A DNA stretch of 64,000 nucleotides from Treponema porcinum (lineage in GTDB: Bacteria; Spirochaetota; Spirochaetia; Treponematales; Treponemataceae), in contig NZ_FUWG01000011.1 in NCBI RefSeq assembly GCF_900167145.1, positions 1 through 64,000 on the forward strand. Reading direction: 5' to 3'. The number at the start of each line of letters is the position of its first letter. Within the stretch, counting starts at the first letter, position 1. Position numbers and translations under genes: made by a program. Below the pieces are notes generated by a model. The model was not told the origin of the DNA. It saw nothing but the letters and a program-made list of their open reading frames with translations, and did no database searches. Shown here piece after piece: positions 47,532 to 58,447 of the stretch.

Positions 47532-48887
47532 TTAAGAACTGCTTGTCGTAAGCAGTGTTTCAAGCCGCTGTTTTTCTATCAGTTCGACAGGACGATTTTC
47601 TGCGAATGCTATTGCAGTGCGCGTAAAGCCGGAACTTGCGATAACGTAAGATTTCGTACAGTTTGCAGCTTTTGCCTTGTCCAGTACTTCCCGGACGGCG
47701 GTGTCTTCAACCGGTTCGATTGCACGGTAAAACCTAAGGTATTGTGCCTGCTTTCGCATATTCCGCCAGTCATCTTCTTTTGCTTCTACTGCAAGAATTG
47801 AACATCCGTCACGTACGGAGTCTGCTTTCTGCGCAGAAAGATTAAGCGCTTTAAGGCAAAGGTTCTTGCAGATTTCAATGAATTCTGCATCGGGGCAGGT
47901 GAGGTAGTCCTTCAGGCTGTCGTTTGCCTGTAAATCCTTGTATTCGGAAAGTTTTGAGGCTACGTCCCTGAAAGAATGGTTCTTTGAGTAGATAATCTGC
48001 CACTGTTCTATTGCTTTTTCAATCTTTCTGTTTTTTTCGTAGCAGGCGGCAAGAAAGTAACGTGCGTAAAGCGTATCGTTTTTTGTTCCATCTTTATCAA
48101 GTTCTATTGCGCGCTGAAGGTCTATCTGCGCATTGTCAATCCTGTTTGCAATCATATAGCAGGTACTGCGTTCTATAAGTGCTTTCTGTTTGTATTCAGA
48201 ATCGCGCTGTGCCTTGTCAAAGGCTTTTACTGCACCTGCAATGTCCTTGCTTTCTTTTAGGATTTTTCCCAGAAAGTAGTAGCAGGAGTATTCTTCCGGA
48301 TTCAGGGATATTGCTACGTTCAGCTCCTGCTTTGCTTCCGTAAACTGCTTTGACTGGAACAGGATGTATCCCATTGAGGCGTGTGCCTTTGCGTTTTTCG
48401 GATTAAGCATAAGGCATTTTTTATAAAAGCCAAGCGCAAGGTCTTTTCGTCCTACCTGCTCGGAGAGTTTTCCGGCATTGAAAAAATTGTCTGCATTCGT
48501 TGGTTCCTGCTTTGTAAGAAGAAGATATTCGCGCATAGCTTCTTCCTTGTGGTCGAATTTTACGAGCATCGCCGCAAATTCGCGCCTGAACGGCACTTCC
48601 TGAAGAACTGCATCAAAAAGAGCGTGTTCATTGACTGTTTTATATTCAATAAGCGCAAGTTCACCGCGATTGTCCGCGAGATACGCCTTTCCTAAATAAT
48701 AATGGGCAAGATAGTTTTTTTGGTCTTTTGCGATAATCTGTTTTGCAACTTTTGCTGCTGCCTGGTTTTTGCCCTGCTTCAGAAGCCGGCGCACTCTGTC
48801 TACTTTTTTAGGTGCAGCAGCTGCCTTGATGATAAAAACCAGCAGTCCTATGACTACTACGGAAATAGCGGCTATAAGAACAATCAT
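47532..48887 (-). CDS. Membrane-anchored TPR protein with C-terminal Mrr-like domain
   Basis: A 451-residue protein: one membrane helix at the N-terminus (IVLIAAISVVVIGLLVFII), then TPR repeats over about residues 25-320 (for example YLAHYYLGKAYLADNRGELALIEY), then about 120 residues resembling an Mrr/PD-(D/E)xK domain. In the latter, DGCSILAVEAKED offers D...ExK, and SGFTRTAIAFAENRPVELIEKQRLETLL matches the C-terminal helix-strand of Mrr-type domains. The start at 48887 has GGGAG 12 bases upstream; an in-frame ATG at 49010, adding 41 residues, is the alternative. First gene of the operon with the phosphoesterase and ParB-like genes. Nuclease activity is untested. Confidence 0.75.
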   Translation of the reverse strand: MIVLIAAISVVVIGLLVFIIKAAAAPKKVDRVRRLLKQGKNQAAAKVAKQIIAKDQKNYLAHYYLGKAYLADNRGELALIEYKTVNEHALFDAVLQEVPFRREFAAMLVKFDHKEEAMREYLLLTKQEPTNADNFFNAGKLSEQVGRKDLALGFYKKCLMLNPKNAKAHASMGYILFQSKQFTEAKQELNVAISLNPEEYSCYYFLGKILKESKDIAGAVKAFDKAQRDSEYKQKALIERSTCYMIANRIDNAQIDLQRAIELDKDGTKNDTLYARYFLAACYEKNRKIEKAIEQWQIIYSKNHSFRDVASKLSEYKDLQANDSLKDYLTCPDAEFIEICKNLCLKALNLSAQKADSVRDGCSILAVEAKEDDWRNMRKQAQYLRFYRAIEPVEDTAVREVLDKAKAANCTKSYVIASSGFTRTAIAFAENRPVELIEKQRLETLLTTSSS

Positions 48888-49254
48888 TTTTTTTCTGAAA
48901 CTCCCGTAAAAAAGCCTGCGAAAGAACCTGAACTTTCGGTCTGACTTTTGTATAGAAAAGTCTGCAACGCAGACTTTTGGAAAATCGGATATTCCGACGG
49001 CTTCCGGCATCTGTCCGGCTCTTTATGAATGAGTCTGAGCCAGAAGTCTTTTAATGAATTATATACTAAATTTAAAAAGTATAATAGTATGATTGCAGCA
49101 CGTTTTTTTACATTTAGCCTGAATGCCGGATTTCTAAGTTTTTGTGACGTACGGGATTTTTTAATCAAGGGGTTCCAGTCCTTTACGGAAAAAAGTCCGG
49201 AATTCATGCTGAATATTCTAAAAAAATTGGATTGCTGGTAAAATGGACGGTAAT
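48888..49254. other. Intergenic region between divergent TPR genes
   Basis: About 367 bases without a well-supported gene. An AT-rich core near 49055-49090 holds TATAAT on each strand (minus ATTATA 49058-49063, plus 49080-49085), suggesting divergent promoters, but good -35 boxes are missing. A TAAAAT at 49239-49244 lies ten bases before the ATG at 49255. The part from 48888 to 49010 may code for an N-terminal extension of the minus-strand TPR protein. Confidence 0.4.
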
Positions 49255-50025
49255 ATGAAAAAGCGTTTTGTGTCTTTGTTTTTTATTGTGAGTGCGATGG
49301 CTTTCCTTTCGGCAGAGTCAGAGGGGGAAAGGCAGTTTAAGGCGAATAATCCTTCCGGCGCGGCTGTACTTCTGGAAAGTGAAATACAAAGGGGCGAGAT
49401 TTCGGCAGATACTTATAATTTTCTGGGACTTGCGTATTTTCAGCTTGGCGAGTATGCAAAGTCAATTGATGCATTTGAGCGCGGAATGAAATCTTCCTAT
49501 GCAGACAGGAAAAAACTCTGCTTTAATGAAGGAAACGTTGCCTATGCGTCCGGCGATTATGAAAAGGCGGAAAACTGCTTCTCCCTTGCTGTTGCCGTCT
49601 CGCCGCAGATGTATTCAGCCGTCCTGAACAGGGCAAATGCGCGCCTTATGCAGAAAAAGTATGGCAGTGCTCTTGATGATTACAAGTTGTATGTTGCATC
49701 GGTTCCGGACGATCCTCAGCGTGATTCAATTATTCGTCTTATTTCCTATCTGGAAGAACAGCTTGTGTTTGAAGAACAGGAAAAAGTCCGGCTTGCAGAA
49801 GAACAGAAACGTATTGCAGAAGAAAATGAGCGCATGCAGGCGGAAATTGCCCGGCGTGAGGCAGAACAGGCTGCTGCGGAGGCTGCGCGTAAGGCGGAGG
49901 AAGAAGAACGCCGCCGTAAACTGCTGGAGGAAGTTGCAAATTCGCTTCAGCAGACTGATACTACAAATATGACGGCAGGAGCTGAGGAAGTTCTTGACTA
50001 TGAATACGAGTCTGAACTTGACTAG
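49255..50025 (+). CDS. Exported TPR-repeat protein with charged C-terminal helix
   Basis: A 256-residue protein with a signal peptide (KKRFVSLFFIVSAMAFLSAE), TPR repeats (about residues 25-165, including YNFLGLAYFQLGEYAKSIDAFERG and EGNVAYASGDYEKAENCF), and a long Glu/Ala/Arg coiled coil (about 175-235). No catalytic site is seen. An in-frame ATG four codons upstream (49243) is equally possible; neither has a strong ribosome site. The next gene, 42 bases on, encodes a larger protein built from the same parts, so the pair may be related and act together. Confidence 0.78.
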   Translation: MKKRFVSLFFIVSAMAFLSAESEGERQFKANNPSGAAVLLESEIQRGEISADTYNFLGLAYFQLGEYAKSIDAFERGMKSSYADRKKLCFNEGNVAYASGDYEKAENCFSLAVAVSPQMYSAVLNRANARLMQKKYGSALDDYKLYVASVPDDPQRDSIIRLISYLEEQLVFEEQEKVRLAEEQKRIAEENERMQAEIARREAEQAAAEAARKAEEEERRRKLLEEVANSLQQTDTTNMTAGAEEVLDYEYESELD

Positions 50026-50067
50026 ATAAAGTTCCTGTCGACAGAAATAATTTTAGTGAGGGGAAAA

Positions 50068-52167
50068 ATGAGTTCATTGGATTTTGATCACCTGGACAGT
50101 TTTAATCAGAGCGGACTGAAAACACGTCTTACAAAAAAGCAGAAGATTGTTATTGCCGTTGCGGCGGTTTTAGTCATAGTTCTTGCCGTCCTTTTGTGCG
50201 TAAAAGGCTGCGGAGGAAGTTCTGGTGCGCGTGACAACACGCTTTCGCTTGTGCGTATGTATATAGAGCGCGGAGAGTACGAGCGTGCGCTGGACAAGCT
50301 TGAAGAGTTGCTGCTTAAAAATGCAGGGGACAAGGAAGCCCTTGATTTGATGGATGCCGTTATTGCGGAAAAAAATAAATCTTCTGCAGGAGAAACTTCT
50401 TCTTCAAACGTTAAGGTTGAAGTTGATACGGACGGGCTTACGCAGGTAATCGAATCTATGAAAAGTGGCATAGAACGAAATAATCGTGCTGCAGAACAGA
50501 ACAGTAAGGCTATGGCAGATTTGCTCAACCAGCAGAAAGTTCAGGCAGAAATGGAAAAAACTCGCCTTGAGGAACAGAAAAAGCAGCAGAAACTTGCAGA
50601 AGAGCAGCGTAAGAAAGACGAAGCAGAAAAAAAGGCGGCTGAGGAGAAACGCAAGGCGGAGGAAGAGGCTCTTAAGAAAAAGAATGCACAGCTTAATAAG
50701 GAAATTTCTTTTGTAAATGATGAAATTCAGCAGGGAAAGACTGCGCTTCAGGCAGGGAGTATTGACAAGGCTCTGAGCCATTTTGAAACAGCCAGAAACA
50801 ATCTTCCTGTTTCGGACGGAGAACCAGCCTTTTCTGCAGGTAAATATTCTGAGATGGCGCAGGCGCTTCATAATTCTTCTCAGAACGCAGCTTCGGGCGA
50901 AGTCCGTAACCGTCTTGAAGAAGCCGCCGTATCGTATGCACAGAACGCAATTTCTTTAAATCCGAAAGATGCTGCGTCTAATTATATTATCGGTGCGGAT
51001 GCGATGAGCAGAAAAGACTATAAGAAGGCGCTTGATTCGTTTATGCAGGCAGTTAGCACTGACAGCAAGAACTATCTGTATTATTACGATTTGGGAAGGG
51101 CGCAGTATATGCTCAAGAAATTTACTGAAGCTAAATATTCATTTAATACAGCCTGCCAGCTTAACCCGTCATTTGCGCCGTCGCGCTATAATCTGGGGCT
51201 TACGAACAACAAATTGAACGATGCAAAATCTGCACTTGCTGATTTCAGAAAAGCGCATGATATAGATCCGCTCCACGAAAAAGCGTATATGGAGGAAGGT
51301 CGCGTGCTTTTTTCTATGAAAGACTGGAACGGCGCTGTTTACGCATATAACAAGGCGGCCGGTATAAACAGTACGAACAGGTCGGCATTCCAGGAACTCG
51401 GTTCGTCTTACTATCAGCTGAATAATTACAAGGAGGCAGAGACTGCGTTCAGAAAATCGCTTGCGCTTCTTCCTGCCGGAACTGACGATCCGCTTACGTA
51501 TTATAATCTTTCTACAGTCCTGTACGAGCAGGGAAAAGCTGACGATGCGCTGAACTACGCAAAAAAAGCGTATGATTCGCAGGGGGCGCTTCGTGATATG
51601 AATGCACGTGCAAATATTGTTTATAACTACGCGCTTATCTGTGATAAAACAGGCAAGGTTGACGAGGCGATTGCAAAATATGCAGAGGTGCTCCAGCTTA
51701 ATCCAAAGCATCTTAAGACGCAGATAAATCTTGGCGTTATGTATATGGGAATGACTCCGCCTAATACGGAGATGGCGCTTAGTCTTTTCAAAAAAGCATA
51801 CGAACAGGATAATTCAAGTTTTGAGGCGAACAATAATCTTGGAAGTGCATATCTTTCAAAAAAGGACTATAAGAATGCAATCCTTCATTTCCAGAATGCC
51901 CTGAAAATCGACCCGAAGGATAATGAAGTCCGCATAAATCTTGCCCAGGCGTTTGCAAGCGACGGTCAGTATGATAATGCCAAGACAACGTATATGGAAG
52001 CTCTGCGGCAAAATCCTAATTCGTGGGACTGTTATATTGAACTTGCAAAAGTCTGCCTTGCCCTGAATGACAGCGGAAATGCCGCAAAATTCCTTGAGTT
52101 CGTGAAAGTGAAAAATCCTGGATACCGCGAGCCGGAAATTGACAGCCTGTTTGCTTCCATAAAATAA
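50068..52167 (+). CDS. Membrane-anchored coiled-coil TPR protein
   Basis: A 699-residue protein. A short cytoplasmic head (residues 1-27) leads to one membrane helix (IVIAVAAVLVIVLAVLLCV, about 29-47), then a Lys/Glu/Ala coiled coil (about 155-220), and at least ten TPR repeats from about 225 to the end, such as YYYDLGRAQYMLKKFTEAKYSF and ANNNLGSAYLSKKDYKNAILHF. The large number of TPRs suggests a periplasmic assembly scaffold. GAGGGG stands before the ATG at 50068; a GTG at 50056 lies within this ribosome site. Same operon as the smaller TPR gene. Confidence 0.82.
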   Translation: MSSLDFDHLDSFNQSGLKTRLTKKQKIVIAVAAVLVIVLAVLLCVKGCGGSSGARDNTLSLVRMYIERGEYERALDKLEELLLKNAGDKEALDLMDAVIAEKNKSSAGETSSSNVKVEVDTDGLTQVIESMKSGIERNNRAAEQNSKAMADLLNQQKVQAEMEKTRLEEQKKQQKLAEEQRKKDEAEKKAAEEKRKAEEEALKKKNAQLNKEISFVNDEIQQGKTALQAGSIDKALSHFETARNNLPVSDGEPAFSAGKYSEMAQALHNSSQNAASGEVRNRLEEAAVSYAQNAISLNPKDAASNYIIGADAMSRKDYKKALDSFMQAVSTDSKNYLYYYDLGRAQYMLKKFTEAKYSFNTACQLNPSFAPSRYNLGLTNNKLNDAKSALADFRKAHDIDPLHEKAYMEEGRVLFSMKDWNGAVYAYNKAAGINSTNRSAFQELGSSYYQLNNYKEAETAFRKSLALLPAGTDDPLTYYNLSTVLYEQGKADDALNYAKKAYDSQGALRDMNARANIVYNYALICDKTGKVDEAIAKYAEVLQLNPKHLKTQINLGVMYMGMTPPNTEMALSLFKKAYEQDNSSFEANNNLGSAYLSKKDYKNAILHFQNALKIDPKDNEVRINLAQAFASDGQYDNAKTTYMEALRQNPNSWDCYIELAKVCLALNDSGNAAKFLEFVKVKNPGYREPEIDSLFASIK

Positions 52168-52204
52168 GAAAAATAAGCAGATAAAATTGTGCGGCGGCGT
52201 TGAT

Positions 52205-54379
52205 TTACGTACGCCGTACAAGCGAAAACAGCTGTTCGCGCGTTATGACTGTGTAGACCGGACGTCCGTGAGGACAGTGCGGGTCTTCCAGTTCAAGTGC
52301 GTTCCGGGCAATTTCTTCTGCCGCATTGTCGTCAAGAATCCAGCCGTCTTTTACAGCTGCCTTGCACGCCGTCATTGCGGCGATTGAGTAAATCAAGTCT
52401 TTCGGGGCAACTTTTTTGTCCAGAAGATCGTGCTCAAGGTCAAGTTCTGAGCCGCTCCATCGTTCCTGAAGCGTTGTGAATTCCCATTTTCCGCCGCCTG
52501 TATTCCTGCATTCAAATCCTATTTTAGAAAGTTCGTCCTGAATTGACTCCAGATAGTCGTCTTCCTTTTCGTCTTTTGTTTCGATTACGTACGGAATGAG
52601 AAGGTGCTGGCGTTTGCTCTGGTTTTTCATAATGCTGTCGAACAGGGCGCGTTCGTGGGCGGCGTGCTTGTCTATGATGTAAAGAGCGGCGCCTTTTTCT
52701 ACTATAATAAATGTTCCGAGTGCGCTTCCGAGGAAATGAAAGCCGTTTGTTTCTGCATTGAACGCGGATTTTGACGCATTGCCCGCCGCATTAGCCGCAT
52801 TGCCAGATGCGGCGTCGTCCTGTGCAGGGAAAGACGGCTTGGTTTCTGAAAAAATGTTTTTTTGGGTGAATGAAGCGTCTTTTTCCGTCTGCGTCGTTTT
52901 TTCTTGAGAAGCGGCGCCGTCCTCCGTTTCGTTCTGCGGAATTCCTTTGTTATACGCGGCAATAGCCCTGTCTGCAATTTCAATTACTTTTTGCGTGCGT
53001 GCGGAAACGTTTTTTTTCTGCGGGGCTTCTGCCTGAAAAACAGCGCTTTTCGCATACGAATCCGCCGCCGCTACAGTTTCCGGTATTACGGAAGACTGTC
53101 CGTGGAAAATCGTATATTTTTCGGAAAACGGGCGCGGTTCAAAAAATCTGCTGCGGTTTCCTGCGCCTGTTCCGCTGTATGTGTCAGAAATGCCTGTTTT
53201 TTTTTGGAATGAGTTTTGCGCCGCCGGATTATGTAATTTTCCCGGCGTATCCGGCTCATCGTCCGAAAGTGCCAGTTCTGCAAGGTCTGCCGGAGATGAC
53301 GAACCGTTTGTCCTTGAAAAAAGAGCCTGTGAACCGAACTCTTTTGAAGGCTGGTTCAGCGATGCTTTCATCGTTTTGTTTGTATAGTCGGAAAAAAATT
53401 GTTTTACAGTCGTGCTTATGCCGTGATGAAGGGCCGATATGTCCTTGAAACGGACTTCGCGCTTTGCCGGATGAATATTAAAGTCCACCAGTGCTGGATT
53501 TATCTGGATAAACGCTGCTGCCACCGGAAAACTGCCGTTCGGAAAATAGCCCTGACCGCCGTATTCTATTGCCTGTACGAGGGAATATTCTGTAATCCGC
53601 CTGCCGTTTACGAATATGTAAATGTCTTTTTTGTTAGGGCGGAAAACGCCCGGTTCTCCTATGACGATTTTAAATGACCAGTCCGGGGCATCGGATGAGT
53701 CGGAGCGTGCTGAAAGTTCGTAGAACAGTTCGGGTGATTCCTTAAGTTCCATTGCCTTTACAAAACGTTCCGTCAAAGTCTGACCGGCAGGCAAATCAAG
53801 TTTTATAGTTCCGTCAGAAACGAAGCGGAATGATTTTTCCGGGCAGGGAAGCGTTTTTTCAACGAATGTATTTTTGCACAATATGCCTTCGCTTGCCGGA
53901 CGTTTAAGAAAGACGCGGCGTGCCGGGAAATTTTCAAACAGTCCTTCCGCCTGAACGATTGTTCCGTCAAGAACTGCTGTCTGTTCGATAATATGGTCTT
54001 CGGTGACCGAAGCGCGCATTTTCCATCCGCCGGACGTTATTGAAAGGCGGCAGACGGCGGCGATGGAGGAGAGTGCTTCTCCGCGGAAACCAAGCGTCGT
54101 AAGGTTCAGCAAGTCTGTTTCCGTCGCGATTTTACTTGTTGAGTGCGGTCGTGCGCACGTCTGTAAATCGTCTTTTGTCATTCCGCAGCCGTTGTCTACA
54201 ATGCGCACCTTGTCAATTCCGCCGCCGTTTATTTCTACGGTTACGGAGTCTGCTCCAGAGTCGATAGCGTTGTCCATAAGCTCGCGGACAATTGCATTCG
54301 GGCGGTCGATGACTTCACCAGCCGCAATTTTTCGCGCAACTTCCGCATTGAGCATTCGTACCGGGTGTGCCGTGCTCAT
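52205..54379 (-). CDS. mutL: DNA mismatch repair protein MutL
   Basis: A 724-residue mismatch-repair ATPase that links MutS to strand incision. The N-terminal GHKL ATPase has ARKIAAGEVIDRPNAIVREL, IVDNGCGM and TLGFRGEALSSI. A disordered Ser/Ala/Lys-rich linker covers about residues 340-525. The C-terminal dimer/endonuclease domain has IDKHAAHERALFD near the DQHAxxExxxxE site, MTACKAAVKDG and CPHGRPVY. The last Glu of the endonuclease motif reads Asp here. Its ATG overlaps the xseB stop (ATGA), making xseA-xseB-mutL one operon. Confidence 0.94.
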   Translation of the reverse strand: MSTAHPVRMLNAEVARKIAAGEVIDRPNAIVRELMDNAIDSGADSVTVEINGGGIDKVRIVDNGCGMTKDDLQTCARPHSTSKIATETDLLNLTTLGFRGEALSSIAAVCRLSITSGGWKMRASVTEDHIIEQTAVLDGTIVQAEGLFENFPARRVFLKRPASEGILCKNTFVEKTLPCPEKSFRFVSDGTIKLDLPAGQTLTERFVKAMELKESPELFYELSARSDSSDAPDWSFKIVIGEPGVFRPNKKDIYIFVNGRRITEYSLVQAIEYGGQGYFPNGSFPVAAAFIQINPALVDFNIHPAKREVRFKDISALHHGISTTVKQFFSDYTNKTMKASLNQPSKEFGSQALFSRTNGSSSPADLAELALSDDEPDTPGKLHNPAAQNSFQKKTGISDTYSGTGAGNRSRFFEPRPFSEKYTIFHGQSSVIPETVAAADSYAKSAVFQAEAPQKKNVSARTQKVIEIADRAIAAYNKGIPQNETEDGAASQEKTTQTEKDASFTQKNIFSETKPSFPAQDDAASGNAANAAGNASKSAFNAETNGFHFLGSALGTFIIVEKGAALYIIDKHAAHERALFDSIMKNQSKRQHLLIPYVIETKDEKEDDYLESIQDELSKIGFECRNTGGGKWEFTTLQERWSGSELDLEHDLLDKKVAPKDLIYSIAAMTACKAAVKDGWILDDNAAEEIARNALELEDPHCPHGRPVYTVITREQLFSLVRRT

Positions 54380-54651
54380 TGACGCGTTCCTGCCTCAGGT
54401 GCGCCGGCTGTTCCGTCGCTTCCAAGACCTGTGAAAAGGTCTAGTTCCGCCGGCTCTGCGTCCTGCGGTGCAGGATTGTTCATAAGCTGCTGGATTTTTC
54501 CTTCGATTTTGTCGATTTCTTTTTCCATTCCGCGGGCAAGGCGTATGCCTTCCTCAAAATCCTTGAGCGCTTCTTCAAGCGTGATGTCTGATTTTTTTAT
54601 ATCATTTGTAAGCTGCTCAAGCTTTGCAAGGTTTTCTTCAAAATTATTCAT
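54376..54651 (-). CDS. xseB: Exodeoxyribonuclease VII small subunit
   Basis: A 91-residue XseB, the small subunit of the single-strand-specific exonuclease VII. The two-helix domain is clear: FEENLAKLEQLTNDIKKSD and LEEALKDFEEGIRLARGMEKE (residues about 3-60). The C-terminal 25 residues are an Ala/Pro/Gly-rich tail beyond the usual length. AGGAG precedes the ATG. It lies 26 bases after xseA, the large subunit gene, and overlaps mutL by four bases. Confidence 0.93.
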   Translation of the reverse strand: MNNFEENLAKLEQLTNDIKKSDITLEEALKDFEEGIRLARGMEKEIDKIEGKIQQLMNNPAPQDAEPAELDLFTGLGSDGTAGAPEAGTRQ

Positions 54652-54677
54652 TTTCTGCTCCTATAAAAAAGTAAATT

Positions 54678-55892
54678 TTATTTTGCTTGTGTTACCACGG
54701 CAGTTATTTTTCCTTTTGCAGGGATTATTTCTATTTCTGCTCCGGCGGCAATTTGAGTTCCGTCCCGGATGATTTTCTGCGTAGATTTTTCACGAACCAT
54801 AGAATATCCGCGGTCAAGGATGACTTGCGGACTTGCATTCTCAAGAATTGTAGCGCAGTTTTCGATAAAGCGACGCGTATCCTGAAGTTTACGGCTGATG
54901 TTCTGCATAAGGTCGTCCTTTGCATTGTCAAAGCGGACAAGGAGCGGCTGTTCAATGGAACGGAATTTTAGTTCAAGATTGTCAGGATTAAACGCCTTCA
55001 CCATAAGCTTTGTTTTTTCCACCCTCATCTTAACGCCCGAATACAACTCGTTCTGGTAAAAGCGAAGCGTCTGCATAATGTCAGAAAGCTGCGGAACGCA
55101 TAATTCTGCGGCGGCAGACGGCGTAGGTGCGCGCTTGTCCGCGGCGTAGTCGCTCAAAGCCCAGTCAATTTCGTGACCTACTGCTGATACAACAGGAATT
55201 TCGCTTTGTGAAATGGCGCGGACAACACATTCTTCGCTGAACGGAAGCAAATCTTCCAGAGAGCCGCCGCCTCTTCCTACAATAAGAACGTCGCAAAGTT
55301 TTGCGTTGTTTGCGTTCTGTATCTGCTGTACGATATTTTCCGCAGCTCCGTCGCCTTGAACAAGCGTCGGGAATACGATTACTGAAACGCACTTGTTCCG
55401 CCGCTTTGTAATCTGCAAAATGTCGCGGAGCGCTGCACCTGTAGGGCTTGTTACAACGCCTATAGTGCGCGGAAATAGCGGAAGCTTTCGTTTTCTGCTT
55501 TCGTCAAAAAGTCCTTCAGTAGAAAGCCTGCGCTTTCGTTCCTCTATCATTTTCAGGACTGCGCCTTCTCCGGCAACAGTCATTTTTGTTATTACAATCT
55601 GATATTTTCCCTGCGGACCGTATACGCTCAGTTTTCCTGTTGCCTGAACTTTCGTTCCGTCCTTAGGGATAAAGTCAAGATACGCCGCGGAATAGCGGAA
55701 CATTACTGCACTAATGACAGAACCGCTGTCCTTCAGGTTAAAATACAAATGACCCGAAGAATTCGGGCGGTAGTTTGAGATTTCGCCTTCCAGCGTAATT
55801 GCCGGAAATGTTCCTTCAAGGATTTCTTTGATGATTTCGTTCAGTTCTGATACGGTGAAAACTTTGTCAGAAGGAAAAAGCGATGGATTCAT
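54678..55892 (-). CDS. xseA: Exodeoxyribonuclease VII large subunit
   Basis: A 404-residue XseA, the catalytic subunit that cuts single-stranded DNA from both ends. The N-terminal OB fold (FTVSELNEIIKEILEGTFPAI start, residues about 11-100, with GEISNYRPNSSGHLYFNLKD) is followed by the nuclease domain with GVVTSPTGAALRDI, VGRGGGSLEDL and SAVGHEIDWALSDYAADKRAPTPSAAAE, of which the last is the family signature. The ATG at 55892 fits the family start and lies seven bases after a good -10 box; an upstream ATG at 55910 falls inside the promoter. Confidence 0.94.
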   Translation of the reverse strand: MNPSLFPSDKVFTVSELNEIIKEILEGTFPAITLEGEISNYRPNSSGHLYFNLKDSGSVISAVMFRYSAAYLDFIPKDGTKVQATGKLSVYGPQGKYQIVITKMTVAGEGAVLKMIEERKRRLSTEGLFDESRKRKLPLFPRTIGVVTSPTGAALRDILQITKRRNKCVSVIVFPTLVQGDGAAENIVQQIQNANNAKLCDVLIVGRGGGSLEDLLPFSEECVVRAISQSEIPVVSAVGHEIDWALSDYAADKRAPTPSAAAELCVPQLSDIMQTLRFYQNELYSGVKMRVEKTKLMVKAFNPDNLELKFRSIEQPLLVRFDNAKDDLMQNISRKLQDTRRFIENCATILENASPQVILDRGYSMVREKSTQKIIRDGTQIAAGAEIEIIPAKGKITAVVTQAK

Positions 55893-55899
55893 AACGATA

Positions 55900-55928
55900 A
55901 TTTTATACATTCAGTTCAACTTGTTCAA
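55900..55928 (-). promoter_or_regulatory. Promoter of xseA-xseB-mutL, predicted leaderless start
   Basis: Minus strand TTGAAC (55923-55928), exact 17-bp spacer, TAAAAT (55900-55905), then seven bases to the ATG at 55892. No Shine-Dalgarno. Its -35 box overlaps TTGTTC (55921-55926) on the other strand. Confidence 0.65.
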
Positions 55929-55947
55929 CAGTCTGCCGATTATATAA

Positions 55948-58443
<2,496 letters not shown>

Positions 58444-58447
<4 letters not shown>

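Noticed and set aside
49029-49241. 70-residue plus-strand frame between the divergent TPR genes
   Set aside because: No ribosome site, irregular composition, and overlap with a possible extension of the minus-strand TPR gene. A TATAAT lies inside it, so the region reads better as promoter DNA.
53999-54434. 143-residue plus-strand frame opposite mutL
   Set aside because: Antisense to the conserved ATPase motifs of MutL; no ribosome site.
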